Origin: Bog-366 sp964501985
GTDB lineage: Bacteria; Acidobacteriota; Terriglobia; UBA7540
DNA length: 41,086 nucleotides
Direction of reading: 5' to 3'
Assembly (NCBI GenBank): GCA_964501985.1
Contig: CAZCVY010000047.1
Coordinates: 1 to 41,086, forward strand
Part shown: piece after piece, positions 8,511-17,397 of the stretch
Position numbering within the stretch: position 1 is the stretch's first letter
Layout: each line of letters opens with the position of its first letter
Notes under the pieces: model-generated
Databases searched by the model: none
Seen by the model: only the letters and a program-made list of their open reading frames with translations
What the model was told of the DNA's origin: nothing
Translations under genes and position numbers: made by a program

Positions 8511-9842
8511 TCAGGGCTCGCTCAGGTAGCTCTGGTAGATCTTTTCGGTCCCTCCGAGTGAGCGCACCAGTGCCATCACGGCGTCGGCGTGCTGTGCCAG
8601 AGCGGTAATACGGTCATCTTGGGCGCTCGCCAAGCTAGCCTGCGCGGTGACAACTTCAATGTTGTCCGTCACCCCGTTGCGGAAACGGTCTTGCGCGAGG
8701 CTGAGCTCCCGTTCCGTTAGGTGCAGGGCCGCCTCGGTGACGGTCACCTGACTTTCCGTGGAGTCCAGATTCAGCAACGCGGTACGCAGTTCTTGTTCGA
8801 TCTCGCGCTGGAGGTCGTCAATCTGCGCGTCTAAGCGTTTAACCTGGCTTTCAAGTTCCGTCTTCTCTCCCGCACGGTCGCGGTCAAACAAGGTGACGGT
8901 GAGGGTCCCCTGAATCTCGCCGGTCCCCGCCAAGGAGCCAAAGCCGCGCCCGATCGCCCCATAGTCGCCGTTGACCGACAAGGTGGGGTAATAGCGCGCC
9001 CGCGATGCCCTGAGCTGTTCGCTCAATGCGTCTTTCTGCTTGAGGAGGGCGGCGTAGTCGGAGCGCGCCTCGATGGCCGTGTGCAGCGCATGGTCCGCGT
9101 CAGTTGACTCCACGTGATGGAACTTCAAGGGTTCAGCCAATTCCAACGGGACGCCGGGACTGAGGCCCAAGAAATGGGCGAGAGTTAGCAGCGAAGTTTG
9201 ATAAGAGTTGCGCGCCACCAAAACGGTCTGCTGGTCGCGCGCGAGTGTCACCTGAGCGCGAACCTCGTCCACGGCAGTGGCGAGACCCTGAGCGTGTTGG
9301 TCGCGCGCCAGTTTTTCCAAGGTTGTAGAAGTCGTGACGCGGCTCTCCGCCGCTTCCACCTCCGCGGCGGCAGCCTGGGATTCAAGGTACAACCCCGCGG
9401 CTTGGCGTATCACCAAATCGCGTGCATCCTGATAACTCAGATTGGCCGCCTCCTCCTGTTTTTCGCTTGCCTTCCAGGCGTGGTAGGAGTGGCGGTCGAT
9501 CAACGATTGGCTCGCCGAAGCGCGGAAGTCATAGTGCCCGAAGGGCCCGACGACCATCGGAATCCCAGGGAAGGAAATCCCCAGGGCCGCTAAATCGATA
9601 TTCTGCCGGTTGGCGAGCGCGTCGCCATTGACGTGCGGCAGCAGGGAAGAGCGCCGCCGTTCGCGTGTGCCCGCAAGTTCCTCAACCTGGGTGCTCGCCA
9701 CGCGCACGCTCAGGTTTTGCTTCAACGCCAAACCAATCGCGTCACTCAAGGTAAGGCGCCGTGCCGGGGGGCGTTGGCTTTGCGCCAAAGCTCCGGATGC
9801 AACCAAGAGCAGTAACCACCACCATCTTGCGTAGAACTTCAT
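8511..9842 (-). CDS. TolC-family outer membrane efflux protein
   Basis: This is a 443-residue precursor with a signal peptide (MKFYARWWWLLLLVASGALAQ). I take ATG 9842, preceded by GGGAG at 7 nt, over an upstream ATG at 9863. Two outer-membrane-efflux repeats are visible as long amphipathic Ala/Gln/Glu helices, with the second beginning near LHTAIEARSDYAALLKQ. The protein should trimerise into the exit duct for the exporter encoded downstream. E. coli ybhGFSR has no dedicated TolC gene, so this is an addition to that layout. It starts 42 nt after the TetR gene. Confidence 0.92.
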   Translation of the reverse strand: MKFYARWWWLLLLVASGALAQSQRPPARRLTLSDAIGLALKQNLSVRVASTQVEELAGTRERRRSSLLPHVNGDALANRQNIDLAALGISFPGIPMVVGPFGHYDFRASASQSLIDRHSYHAWKASEKQEEAANLSYQDARDLVIRQAAGLYLESQAAAAEVEAAESRVTTSTTLEKLARDQHAQGLATAVDEVRAQVTLARDQQTVLVARNSYQTSLLTLAHFLGLSPGVPLELAEPLKFHHVESTDADHALHTAIEARSDYAALLKQKDALSEQLRASRARYYPTLSVNGDYGAIGRGFGSLAGTGEIQGTLTVTLFDRDRAGEKTELESQVKRLDAQIDDLQREIEQELRTALLNLDSTESQVTVTEAALHLTERELSLAQDRFRNGVTDNIEVVTAQASLASAQDDRITALAQHADAVMALVRSLGGTEKIYQSYLSEP

Positions 9843-9884
9843 GGAAAGTCTCCCAGTGGGCACAGCATCGGCCCAGTTGCCGAC

Positions 9885-10526
9885 TCACTTGCGGAACTCT
9901 TCCAGGCCGCGCATCACAAACTCCGTGTGCGCCTTCACGTAGGCACCCATATCAAGGGGGTGGCGCCCAGCGAACAGCAATTGCCAAAGCATGGCAACCA
10001 GTGCCGGGGCGACAATGATCTGAGGGAACTCCAGGGCTTCGCTCTTGCGGAATTTCCCCTCGGCGATTCCCCTCATCAGCGTTTCCCGCATCGCCCTCAT
10101 TCCGGGAACAATGATTTCATGATGGTAAATTTCCGCAAGTTGAGGGAATCTGCCACCTTCGGCAACCAGCATCCGGACGATGGACTGGACCTTCTCATTC
10201 CCCACGACGTTCGTGTACATCTGAGAAAGCAGGGCCCTGAGCAAATCCTCCGGGGGGCCCGGCAAGGTCTCTACCAAAGCATCGAACCTTTTGGGGATAA
10301 GATTTCGCACCACGGCTTGAAATAGGCGCTCCTTGTTCCGGAAATAAAGGTAGATCGTCCCCTTGGCGATTCCGGCTCGGCGGGCAACTTCGTCGATGCG
10401 GGCGGCCTCGTATCCATGCGCCGCGAAAACTTTGAAGGCAGCCGCCAGGATTTCCTCTTGGCGATGGAGCTTCTGCCCCCGCCGGCGCGGAGAGGTTTTG
10501 CCCGCCTTAACCTGTTTGGGTTTCAT
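9885..10526 (-). CDS. TetR/CecR-family transcriptional repressor of the efflux operon
   Basis: This 213-residue regulator has a basic N-terminal extension, then a TetR helix-turn-helix (EEILAAAFKVFAAHGYEAARIDEVARRAGIAKGTIYLYFRNKERLF, about residues 24-70), and an all-helical ligand-binding domain resembling the TetR C-terminal domain of CecR/YbiH. As the first gene of the operon with a palindrome just downstream of its promoter, it most likely represses itself and the pump until an inducer binds. The inducing compound cannot be read from the sequence. Confidence 0.92.
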   Translation of the reverse strand: MKPKQVKAGKTSPRRRGQKLHRQEEILAAAFKVFAAHGYEAARIDEVARRAGIAKGTIYLYFRNKERLFQAVVRNLIPKRFDALVETLPGPPEDLLRALLSQMYTNVVGNEKVQSIVRMLVAEGGRFPQLAEIYHHEIIVPGMRAMRETLMRGIAEGKFRKSEALEFPQIIVAPALVAMLWQLLFAGRHPLDMGAYVKAHTEFVMRGLEEFRK

Positions 10527-10547
10527 TATCGTGTTCCGGTCTCAAGT

Positions 10548-10573
10548 AAAATGACTGAACGGTCAGTCATTTT
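10548..10573. promoter_or_regulatory. TetR operator palindrome
   Basis: A perfect inverted repeat with 11-bp arms (AAAATGACTGA and TCAGTCATTTT) around a 4-nt centre (ACGG). It lies 22 nt upstream of the TetR start and immediately downstream of the predicted -10 box, where bound repressor would block initiation or early elongation. TGACTGA-type half-sites are common for TetR-family regulators. Confidence 0.85.
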
Positions 10574-10585
10574 GCTATCGAACCA

Positions 10586-10614
10586 AATTTAACCGCAACA
10601 AAATGCCTTGTCAA
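10586..10614 (-). promoter_or_regulatory. Sigma70-type promoter of the TetR/efflux operon
   Basis: On the minus strand the -35 hexamer TTGACA (10609-10614) is followed by exactly 17 nt and the -10 hexamer TAAATT (10586-10591). The predicted transcription start falls a few bases before the operator at 10573. Confidence 0.75.
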
Positions 10615-10709
10615 GGCCATTCGTTCGCGGTCCTTTCATGTCAATTTCACGAGCCCGGTATGACTTGGTCTGTTCACGGAGTATTTCTCAAGCGCTGTCA
10701 TTCTCATAG

Positions 10710-11072
10710 TCAGGCCTCCTTGGGCGCGTCCGGCGTCGATCCAGAGCTAGCGCACCGTCCCCGACCACCGGAGGCCGGCCAGATTCCATGGGCGCGGAAT
10801 TTTTCACGTTCTTCCGGTGTCATGTCTTCCCAGCGCCGAATCAGGCGCGCACGCCAGTCTCCCCCAAATCCGGGACGGCCCCGGAAACCGCCGAAGAGGA
10901 TCTTGCTGAGTACCAGGATCCCTAGAGCTTGCCAAAATGTGATGACATGTAGGCCGAAGAGAACCGGCATCAGCCAGTTCCAAAGCCACATAACAGCAAA
11001 GCTAAATACCGTTCCCGCCAGCAGCACGATCAACAAAATTTTCAATACCCGCGAAAGGCCATGGACTCTCAT
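10710..11072 (-). CDS. Small membrane protein paired with the ECF sigma factor
   Basis: This is about 120 residues with two hydrophobic segments (roughly residues 7-30 and 38-58), a basic Gly/Arg linker (GGFRGRPGFGGDWRARLIRRW) and an MTPEEREKFR motif near the C-terminus. I prefer ATG 11072, which has GAGG at 9 nt. A GTG at 11087 would instead overlap the sigma-factor stop (GTGA). It follows the sigma gene with no gap and is probably cotranscribed. Position suggests a role in membrane sensing or sigma control, but it has no recognisable anti-sigma zinc motif. I do not recognise the exact family. Confidence 0.7.
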   Translation of the reverse strand: MRVHGLSRVLKILLIVLLAGTVFSFAVMWLWNWLMPVLFGLHVITFWQALGILVLSKILFGGFRGRPGFGGDWRARLIRRWEDMTPEEREKFRAHGIWPASGGRGRCASSGSTPDAPKEA

Positions 11073-11083
11073 CGTTTGTATCC

Positions 11084-11665
11084 TCACGTTTTCTTGAATT
11101 CTTCATAGATCGCCCGCAATCGCCGCCGCAGATAGAGCACGGCATAGTGCTTTCGCGAAAGCAGGGTATTTACGCTTAACCCAGTCGACGCGGCCATCTC
11201 GTTAAAGCTCAGGCCCTCGATCTCGTGGGCTACAAACACCTCGCGCTGATCATCTGGGAGTTCATCCAGCGCCGACTCGATTTCATCGAGTAACAACTCC
11301 CGAACGAAGGTCGCCTCCGGCCCGGCGTCGGGGGAGGGAAGGAGGTCCTCCCACGGGAAGAACTCTCCCTCTTCGTCTACCGAGGGGGTTCTTGGCGCCT
11401 CCGGTTTCCGCTTGCGAAATCTGTCGATGATGCGATTTCGCGCCACCCGGTAAAGCCATGCCCCCACTTGCTCCACAGGCTTCATCAGGCGATAAGCTTG
11501 TACGAGTTCATAGAAGACCTCTTGCAAAATGTCTTCCGCCTCGCTTTCGTCCACAACGCGCTTGCGAATGAAATTGCGGAGGCGGGATTGTTCCCGCTCG
11601 ACTGTTTCCGCGATGCGGTGGTTTTGGTCGTCGGTCATGATTCCGATGCTTAGCGCGTCGTCCAT
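11084..11665 (-). CDS. ECF-type RNA polymerase sigma factor
   Basis: This 193-residue sigma70-family factor has region 2 at about residues 25-90 (EAEDILQEVFYELVQAYR, then GAWLYRVARNRIIDRFRKRK), an acidic Pro-rich linker, and region 4 at about 125-180 (LPDDQREVFVAHEIEGLSFNEMAASTGLSVNTLLSRKHYAVLYLRRRL). It lacks region 1 and 3, as expected for group 4 factors. The start is uncertain: ATG 11665 has no clear SD, and an internal ATG at 11638 gives MTDDQNH. The next gene encodes a small membrane protein instead of a classical anti-sigma factor. Confidence 0.9.
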   Translation of the reverse strand: MDDALSIGIMTDDQNHRIAETVEREQSRLRNFIRKRVVDESEAEDILQEVFYELVQAYRLMKPVEQVGAWLYRVARNRIIDRFRKRKPEAPRTPSVDEEGEFFPWEDLLPSPDAGPEATFVRELLLDEIESALDELPDDQREVFVAHEIEGLSFNEMAASTGLSVNTLLSRKHYAVLYLRRRLRAIYEEFKKT

Positions 11666-11985
11666 TCACTAGTGTAGACGAAGTAGCAGACGGAATATTT
11701 TAGGCCGATTTCGGGGTCGGTTTGGGCGCTGGGTGAAGGGCTGAGTGTCTTCTTCTCTGCGCAAAGCTGCAAAGGAGGGTATTGTGGCAGGCTCTGAATG
11801 CGACTCCCGGCGCGAGTCGAATCAACTTATTGCGCGCCGCGCCGCATCATAGGAGAATGGGGACGACCTCTTCGTCTTCCGGGGGCAACCCAGGGCTCTT
11901 GGGCCAGGGGTGCCAATTGGTCCCAGCGCACGGCCTAGGAATCGACGCGGGCCGGGACGGGATGACGCGGAGCCCTTTTGCTCAT

Positions 11986-12948
11986 ATGCTTATTCATCCA
12001 CGTGCACCCTTCAATTTTGCTCAAACGCTGCGATTTATTCTGGCTCCCCCTGTCTTGCTCAATGGGCGGATATTTGCGCCCTTGTTGGACTATTTCGTCG
12101 ATGGCGAATATCGACGCGTGCTGGAACTTGACGAGCAGTTGGTTCTTTATGGAGTGCGAGAGGAGGGGAGCCCGGGCAAGCCTGCGCTGCGAATCCGAAT
12201 TTTAGCGGGACCCGACGACGACCGTGCGCGGCAGGCCGTTGCGGGAGAGGTCGCACGACAGTTTTCGACCGACCTCGACCTACAGCCATTCTATGCCCTG
12301 GCGAAATCGGATCCTGTGCTTCGCCATCTCATCGTTCACTTTCGCGGGATGAGGGTCCCGCAAGCCGCTCACGTTTACGAAATTCTCATATCCGCGATCA
12401 TCGAGCAGCAGGTGAACTTATCGTTCGCGCACAAGGTGAAGAAGGTATTGATCGACACGTACGGACGCGGGGTTGATTTCGAGGGGCGACGATATAGTGC
12501 GTTTCCTGAGCCGGCCGCGCTGGCGATCGCGAGTCCGCGTGAATTGTTGCCGCTTCAGGTTTCCGGTCCCAAGGCTCGCTATATCATTACCATCTCGCGC
12601 CTCGCCCTCGACGGCACACTCGATCTCGAAAATCTGAGGGATCTTGAACCGGCAGTGGCGCACGAGAAGCTACTAGAGCTGAAAGGCGTGGGGCAGTGGA
12701 CGGCGCAGTACGTAGGACTGCGCGCGCTAAGGCATCTCGATTGCCTACCAGCCGCAGATGTGGGATTGCAAAAAGTCATCCATTATTTTTATGGGCTGCG
12801 CAAGCGGCCATCCGACGAACGTGTGCAAAAGATAGCTCGGGCGTGGCAAGGCTGGCGAAGCTACGCCACCTTTTATCTCTGGCTCACCTACTGGGAAAAT
12901 GCCGAATGGAAGAGCCGCGTCCTTGATGAGATCCGGGCTCGCAGGTAG
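11986..12948 (+). CDS. AlkA-like DNA-3-methyladenine glycosylase (HhH-GPD)
   Basis: This is about 320 residues from ATG 11986; the open frame extends back to 11782, but that part looks non-coding. Family features are an N-terminal AlkA_N-like beta domain, the helix VYEILISAIIEQQVNLSFAHKV, the helix-hairpin-helix LKGVGQWTAQYV, and the downstream PAADVGLQK whose Asp corresponds to the catalytic aspartate. The enzyme should excise alkylated bases to start base-excision repair. No adaptive-response regulator lies nearby, and no good SD is seen for any candidate start (ATG 11962 is an alternative). Confidence 0.85.
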   Translation: MLIHPRAPFNFAQTLRFILAPPVLLNGRIFAPLLDYFVDGEYRRVLELDEQLVLYGVREEGSPGKPALRIRILAGPDDDRARQAVAGEVARQFSTDLDLQPFYALAKSDPVLRHLIVHFRGMRVPQAAHVYEILISAIIEQQVNLSFAHKVKKVLIDTYGRGVDFEGRRYSAFPEPAALAIASPRELLPLQVSGPKARYIITISRLALDGTLDLENLRDLEPAVAHEKLLELKGVGQWTAQYVGLRALRHLDCLPAADVGLQKVIHYFYGLRKRPSDERVQKIARAWQGWRSYATFYLWLTYWENAEWKSRVLDEIRARR

Positions 12949-12983
12949 GGTCCTGCGCTATTCAGATTGAAGAGGAGAAGACG

Positions 12984-13412
12984 ATGTTACGTGGGAGCCT
13001 GTTTCTAATCCTGGCGCTGGTTCTATGCTCGCCAATCTATGGAAAGACGAAAGGGGAACCTCTTCCCCCGTTAGCCGTATCCATTTGTAGCATCCTCTCC
13101 CAGGCTGCTCAATACGACGGAAAGGACATCAGAGTTAGGGGAATCTACCTGTCCAATAACCATGGAGCGGAATTGTTTGGGAACCAATGCAAATCGCGAG
13201 AGAATATGGTGAATGTGCGTGGCGCGGACACGAAGAGCCACAAGCAGTTTGTTAAGGCGATGCGAAAGATTGATTCCAGCCAACCCGTCGATATGGTGAT
13301 CCGCGGTCGGTTTTCGGTGGCCAAAAGTGGTTGCTTTGGGGCGGCATGTGATCGGTATGAAATCAAAGAAACATGGCTCCTGTGGGCCCAACCGGAGCAG
13401 GGCACTCCCTAG
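12984..13412 (+). CDS. Small secreted protein of unknown function, possible OB-fold
   Basis: This 142-residue protein has a clear signal peptide (MLRGSLFLILALVLCSPIYG) and a strong AGAGGAG SD at 12970-12976. The mature part has a YDGKDIRVRGIY strand pattern and a later VIRGRF strand plus four Cys (in ICS, NQC, SGC and AAC), consistent with a small beta-barrel stabilised by disulfides. I do not recognise a named family. It lies 35 nt after the AlkA gene and may be read through from it. Confidence 0.75.
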   Translation: MLRGSLFLILALVLCSPIYGKTKGEPLPPLAVSICSILSQAAQYDGKDIRVRGIYLSNNHGAELFGNQCKSRENMVNVRGADTKSHKQFVKAMRKIDSSQPVDMVIRGRFSVAKSGCFGAACDRYEIKETWLLWAQPEQGTP

Positions 13413-13484
13413 CAACCAGAAAACAAACGTGCCGACAGATTGCCGCTCTCCGGCCAGGCGGTAATGCGACCGCTCGGCGGCTTT

Positions 13485-13832
13485 CTATCCTGACAACTGG
13501 GTTACGACCATGAACCAAAGTGCGAGCCCCAGTCCGACTGCGAGGTGCGGTAGGACGAAAGCGAAATAGAAGAGAAAGACGACCCAGGGAATGACGGCCA
13601 GGCGGGCGTGCTGAAAAACATAATCAGCGATCAGCAAGAGGAAGAACGCGGCGAAGGTGCCGATTCCACATCCCAGAAGGCTCATAATTCCAAAGTGTTC
13701 GGGACGAATCTGAAAACGACGAGCGCCCACGGCAACGAAAAAGACTCCTGTCGCGAGCATGACGAGCGCAAGGCCCTTTTCACTCAGGAACCACCACTTG
13801 AAGCTTGTCATCCCCTGTTTGAATAAGTCCAC
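13485..13832 (-). CDS. Predicted integral membrane protein, unknown function
   Basis: This is about 115 residues, mostly hydrophobic, with three to four predicted helices: ALVMLATGVFFVAVGAR, IMSLLGCGIGTFAAFFLLLIADYVF, and a long C-terminal hydrophobic stretch that could be one or two helices. I chose GTG 13832 because AAGGA lies 8 nt upstream; ATG 13811 is the alternative. The longer frame to 13931 would overlap the divergent DinB gene. No catalytic motif is visible. Confidence 0.65.
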   Translation of the reverse strand: MDLFKQGMTSFKWWFLSEKGLALVMLATGVFFVAVGARRFQIRPEHFGIMSLLGCGIGTFAAFFLLLIADYVFQHARLAVIPWVVFLFYFAFVLPHLAVGLGLALWFMVVTQLSG

Positions 13833-13902
13833 CGTCGCTGTCCTTGTGCGGCGAGTATAAGATATACCGGCTAAATCGTTACCCGAAGAATGGAGGAGCC
13901 TC

Positions 13903-14436
13903 ATGGCCCAGACTGACTTAGCCAACCCCATCGTTGCCCAAGCCGAGCGTGTCTTGCGCGATGTTTACCTCCCGCGCATTACAAGCTGCCTCGACCTGCT
14001 TTCACCCGAGCAGATTTGGTGGCGGCCCAATGAGGTCTCCAACAGCGTGGGGAATCTTGCGCTACACCTGACCGGCAATGTGCGTCAATGGATTATTTCG
14101 GGCTTGGGTGGCGCGCCGGATATTCGCGTTCGTGACGTGGAATTCAGCGAGCGTGGCCCACTTCCCCGGCAAGCATTGGTGAGCGGTCTGCGCAAAACCG
14201 TGAGAGAAGCGTGCGGAGTCCTGGAGAATCTTTCTGCAAAGGATCTGGCGCGCGTTCACATTATTCAGAAGTTCCGTGTGACGGGATTGGAAGCAGCCTT
14301 TCACGTTGCCGAACACTTCTCCCATCATGCGGGTCAAGTTATTCTGATCACCAAGATGCTGACGGGAAGCGATCTGAAGTTCACGCACCTTGCGGGCGAA
14401 AAGAAGAGAAAGGTTCACCACCTGCCAGCGCTCTGA
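13903..14436 (+). CDS. DinB-like four-helix protein (DUF1572 type)
   Basis: This 177-residue protein starts after a near-perfect GGAGGAG. It has the DinB/YfiT-like signature: a Trp-rich WWRPNEVSNSVGNLALHLTGNVRQW segment with a metal-ligand-type His (about residue 53) and HVAEHFSHHAGQVI near residue 135, giving the usual three-histidine cluster. Such proteins are metal-binding helical bundles, some acting as thiol-dependent transferases; the specific reaction here is unknown. Its stop is only 14 nt from the stop of the convergent lipoprotein gene. Confidence 0.85.
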   Translation: MAQTDLANPIVAQAERVLRDVYLPRITSCLDLLSPEQIWWRPNEVSNSVGNLALHLTGNVRQWIISGLGGAPDIRVRDVEFSERGPLPRQALVSGLRKTVREACGVLENLSAKDLARVHIIQKFRVTGLEAAFHVAEHFSHHAGQVILITKMLTGSDLKFTHLAGEKKRKVHHLPAL

Positions 14437-14450
14437 GGGCGCAGAAGGAG

Positions 14451-16007
14451 TTATTGGAGCACGTGCACCTGCTTGGCTTCCATGACCAATGTGCCTGCCG
14501 GGATGGTCACGCCGTTGATAGTAGTTGCCTGGGGCTCATAGTAGGGCATGCCCTTGACGAGAAGCGTGTTCACGGGGGTTATAGCCCCCAATCCTGTTAC
14601 ATTCACATAAGCGGTTTGGTTATTGGTGACGACGTAGAGGGGAACACCTTGCAATAGCGTGCAGCAGGGTGAGAGAATGAAGACTCCAGTTTCGTCGTCC
14701 GATCCCACCTGCAGCATCGAGTACAACGTGCCCTGCATCGATTGCAATCTCAGATAAATCGCCGTTGGCTCGACAGTGAAAGGCAAAGCCGGGCTTGAAG
14801 TGCTAGAAGTGGCAGGAGGTCTCGTGTAAGCTCCGTGGACGACCAGTTCCTGACCGACGGCCAAATTCTGCGGCCCAAAGGAAAGATTGGCAAAATTTGG
14901 TCCCATAATCGACGCGGTGTAGGTAGGGTTGTTCGTGAGGTCGACTTGGTAAATCGTGTCCATAGTTAGGGTGGAAGTATCATCGGGTTCCGCGTCACGC
15001 ACCCACATATTGAGTTGCGAGGGATTCCCCGCCGGGTCCGTTTGAATTGAAACAATCGGGCCAATCAGGGCCGTGCTGGGGGTCACTCCGGTTTGGGTCG
15101 GAAAAGGATTCTCAACTTCCTGCATTTCCACCGTATTCGCGGCGACATTTCCTTGAGGATCGATAATGACGTCGGCCTCCACATAACTATCGGGGAGGAG
15201 GTGGCCCAGGTCGGCAAAGCCGCTCAGGACAGTGGAAGGAGAGATGTTGATCGGGATTTCCGGCGCGTCCGCGGTAGATGGCGAGAGGAGTTGCATCTCG
15301 AAGCTTCCCGTGTAAGTTGGATTGGACGTCTTATTGGTCGTCGTGACGCTCCTGACAAAGCCCCATAGGTCGTCGATTTCGCCAAAACCGTTGGGATTGG
15401 TGGCCCCCGACGGCCCATAGCTCTGCAATTGCGTGATACTCACTACGGGAGTGATCTGGCCCGTGAGGTTCCCGGTTGAATTCGTTCCCAGCATGGCCAA
15501 AACGTTAAAATCCATATCGATGACGTTGGCTTGATTGGCGAGGATCGTTATCACTGGATTGAGCGTGATGATGGGCTTGGGATTGGTGAGGGTTATAGCG
15601 AAAACGTGGGTGGGCGGGCTCAGGGTGGGATCATAAGCGACCAACTGCGCCAGCTCAAAACTTAGGTCCGCCTGATAATAGCTTCCCGCTTGAACGGGAT
15701 ATTCATACAAGATCGTGCTGAAATCGCGAAGTTGTTGCAGGTTCAGCTTGATTTCGGGTGCAAACGCGGGCGTCGTGTTGAGGTAGGGAAATGTGGCCCC
15801 ACCCTGTTGGGTTGTAAAATTCAGGCCTTCGACGACCACGTTGGCGGAAATCGCGTTGCAGAGCGGCACGTCGTGCACAATGGTGATTAAAGTCCCAGTA
15901 CCGGGCTTGGGAGCTTTAGTACTCGATGAACCGCAGCTTGTCAAACATCCGGCGACCAGCACCATACCGATAATTGTCGCCAGCCTATCTTGGGGCTTCC
16001 GTCTCAA
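14451..16007 (-). CDS. Secreted lipoprotein with DUF4382-like domain
   Basis: This is 518 residues starting at TTG 16007, preceded by AAGGAG at 4 nt; no better ATG exists upstream, and an internal ATG (residue 15) lacks an SD. The N-terminus has a short basic stretch, a hydrophobic core and two possible lipobox cysteines (VAGC and LTSC), followed by a Ser-rich linker. The next ~160 residues resemble DUF4382 (GTLITIVHDVP, then VQAGSYYQADLSF). The C-terminal half holds repeated beta segments similar to DUF5666. Function is unknown; such lipoproteins are frequent in acidobacteria. It lies 211 nt downstream of ftsZ on the same strand. Confidence 0.75.
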   Translation of the reverse strand: MRRKPQDRLATIIGMVLVAGCLTSCGSSSTKAPKPGTGTLITIVHDVPLCNAISANVVVEGLNFTTQQGGATFPYLNTTPAFAPEIKLNLQQLRDFSTILYEYPVQAGSYYQADLSFELAQLVAYDPTLSPPTHVFAITLTNPKPIITLNPVITILANQANVIDMDFNVLAMLGTNSTGNLTGQITPVVSITQLQSYGPSGATNPNGFGEIDDLWGFVRSVTTTNKTSNPTYTGSFEMQLLSPSTADAPEIPINISPSTVLSGFADLGHLLPDSYVEADVIIDPQGNVAANTVEMQEVENPFPTQTGVTPSTALIGPIVSIQTDPAGNPSQLNMWVRDAEPDDTSTLTMDTIYQVDLTNNPTYTASIMGPNFANLSFGPQNLAVGQELVVHGAYTRPPATSSTSSPALPFTVEPTAIYLRLQSMQGTLYSMLQVGSDDETGVFILSPCCTLLQGVPLYVVTNNQTAYVNVTGLGAITPVNTLLVKGMPYYEPQATTINGVTIPAGTLVMEAKQVHVLQ

Positions 16008-16218
16008 GAGTCTCCTTCAGTTTGCCTCTGGGAATGTCGCTCGGTCGCGGCAGCCTGAGGATCTCCGGTGTATACCCCGGTACATCCACCCAGACTCGCG
16101 CCTATTCCTCAGATGATGTTAACCAGCGATCGGGTTTTCCACCCGCTGGGGCCGCAAGGCCAGAATTTCGATAAATACAGTGAATTGGCCGGAGAAGGCA
16201 AGAGGTATTCCTATCGCC
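16008..16218. other. ftsZ-lipoprotein spacer, no feature recognised
   Basis: A 211-nt spacer on the 3' side of ftsZ. I see no convincing terminator hairpin with a T-run, no heptad array and no ORF; the TTG start and its AAGGAG sequence lie at the left end. A promoter for the lipoprotein could be here but none is clear. Confidence 0.4.
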
Positions 16219-17397
16219 CTATTTTTGCTCAGCTTTCCGGCGGCGGATGAAGGCCGGCACGTCCAGATCATCCCCTTGGATCTCCGTGGTCACATTAGGC
16301 TGTGGCTCTTGCACCGGCAGTTTCTCTTTCCTGGCCATCATGTTCTTAACACTCTGTTGCGCGGTGCGCAGGGCCGGGGAAAGGGTGGGGAGCGGTTTGA
16401 TACCCATTCTTTCGGACTTAATCCCGGTGGCAATAACGGTCACCTTGACGGCGTCCCCCATCATCTCGTCGTGGACTGCGCCAAAGATAATATTAGCATT
16501 TTCCGCGGCAGCCTTTTGCACGATGGTGGAAGCCTCATGCACCTCATACAGTGTAAGCTTGTTTGAGCCCGTAATGTTCAGCAAAATGCCGTGCGCCCCG
16601 GTGATGCTGGCATCCTCAAGAAGCGGGCTGGCCATGGCGCGGTTCGTCGCCTCCACGGCGCGGTTTTCGCCGCTGGCCACGGCGGTTCCCATCACGGCAT
16701 ACCCCATATTCTCCATGATTGCCTTGATATCCGCAAAGTCACGGTTAATGATTCCCGTTATGGTAATGATATCGGATATCCCCTGCACACCTTGCCGCAG
16801 GATATCGTCGGCAATGCGAAATGCCTCGAAGAAGCTCGTTCCTTTGTCGACGAACTGCATCAGGCGCTCGTTGGGAATGCAGATGACGGTGTCCACGCCT
16901 TGACTCAACTCCGCGAGGCCCTGCTCCGCTTGCATCATGCGGCGCTTGCCTTCGAATGCGAAGGGCTTGGTTACTACCGCCACGGTGAGCGCGCCCATCT
17001 CGCGCGCCAAGCTGGCAACGATGGGAGCGCCGCCCGTCCCCGTTCCTCCGCCCAGGCCGGTGGTAACGAACACCATGTCCGCGCCTTCTAGCGCTTCAAT
17101 AATCTTTTCCGTGTCCTCCAGAGCTGCTCTCCGGCCAACTTCCGGATTGCCTCCCGACCCCAATCCCTTGGTCAACTTCGTGCCCAGTTGAATCTTCAGC
17201 GGGGCGTTGGAAGCCTGAAGCGCCTGCGCGTCGGTGTTGGCTACCAGAAAGTCCACGCCTTTCAAGTCGGCAGCGATCATGCGGTTGATGGCGTTGCCGC
17301 CGCCTCCCCCGATCCCGATTACCTTGATTTTGGCGCCGGCGCGCAGCTCGTCCGAGAAATCCACCCGGAGGTCACCCAAGTTGTCTTCGCTCCCCAT
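16219..17397 (-). CDS. ftsZ: Cell division GTPase FtsZ
   Basis: This 392-residue tubulin homologue forms the Z ring. The sequence shows the N-terminal nucleotide fold (KIKVIGIGGGGGNAINRM), the tubulin signature GGGTGTG at residues 116-122, the T7 synergy loop NRDFADIK, a short variable linker and a C-terminal peptide DVPAFIRRR that would bind FtsA and other anchors. AAGGAG lies 7 nt upstream of ATG 17397. It is the last gene of the dcw cluster. Length is normal for the family. Confidence 0.98.
   Translation of the reverse strand: MGSEDNLGDLRVDFSDELRAGAKIKVIGIGGGGGNAINRMIAADLKGVDFLVANTDAQALQASNAPLKIQLGTKLTKGLGSGGNPEVGRRAALEDTEKIIEALEGADMVFVTTGLGGGTGTGGAPIVASLAREMGALTVAVVTKPFAFEGKRRMMQAEQGLAELSQGVDTVICIPNERLMQFVDKGTSFFEAFRIADDILRQGVQGISDIITITGIINRDFADIKAIMENMGYAVMGTAVASGENRAVEATNRAMASPLLEDASITGAHGILLNITGSNKLTLYEVHEASTIVQKAAAENANIIFGAVHDEMMGDAVKVTVIATGIKSERMGIKPLPTLSPALRTAQQSVKNMMARKEKLPVQEPQPNVTTEIQGDDLDVPAFIRRRKAEQK

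Noticed and set aside
11782..11985. 68-codon N-terminal extension of the AlkA-like protein
   Set aside because: Low-complexity Ser/Gly/Arg sequence with no family similarity; the homologous part begins at ATG 11986.
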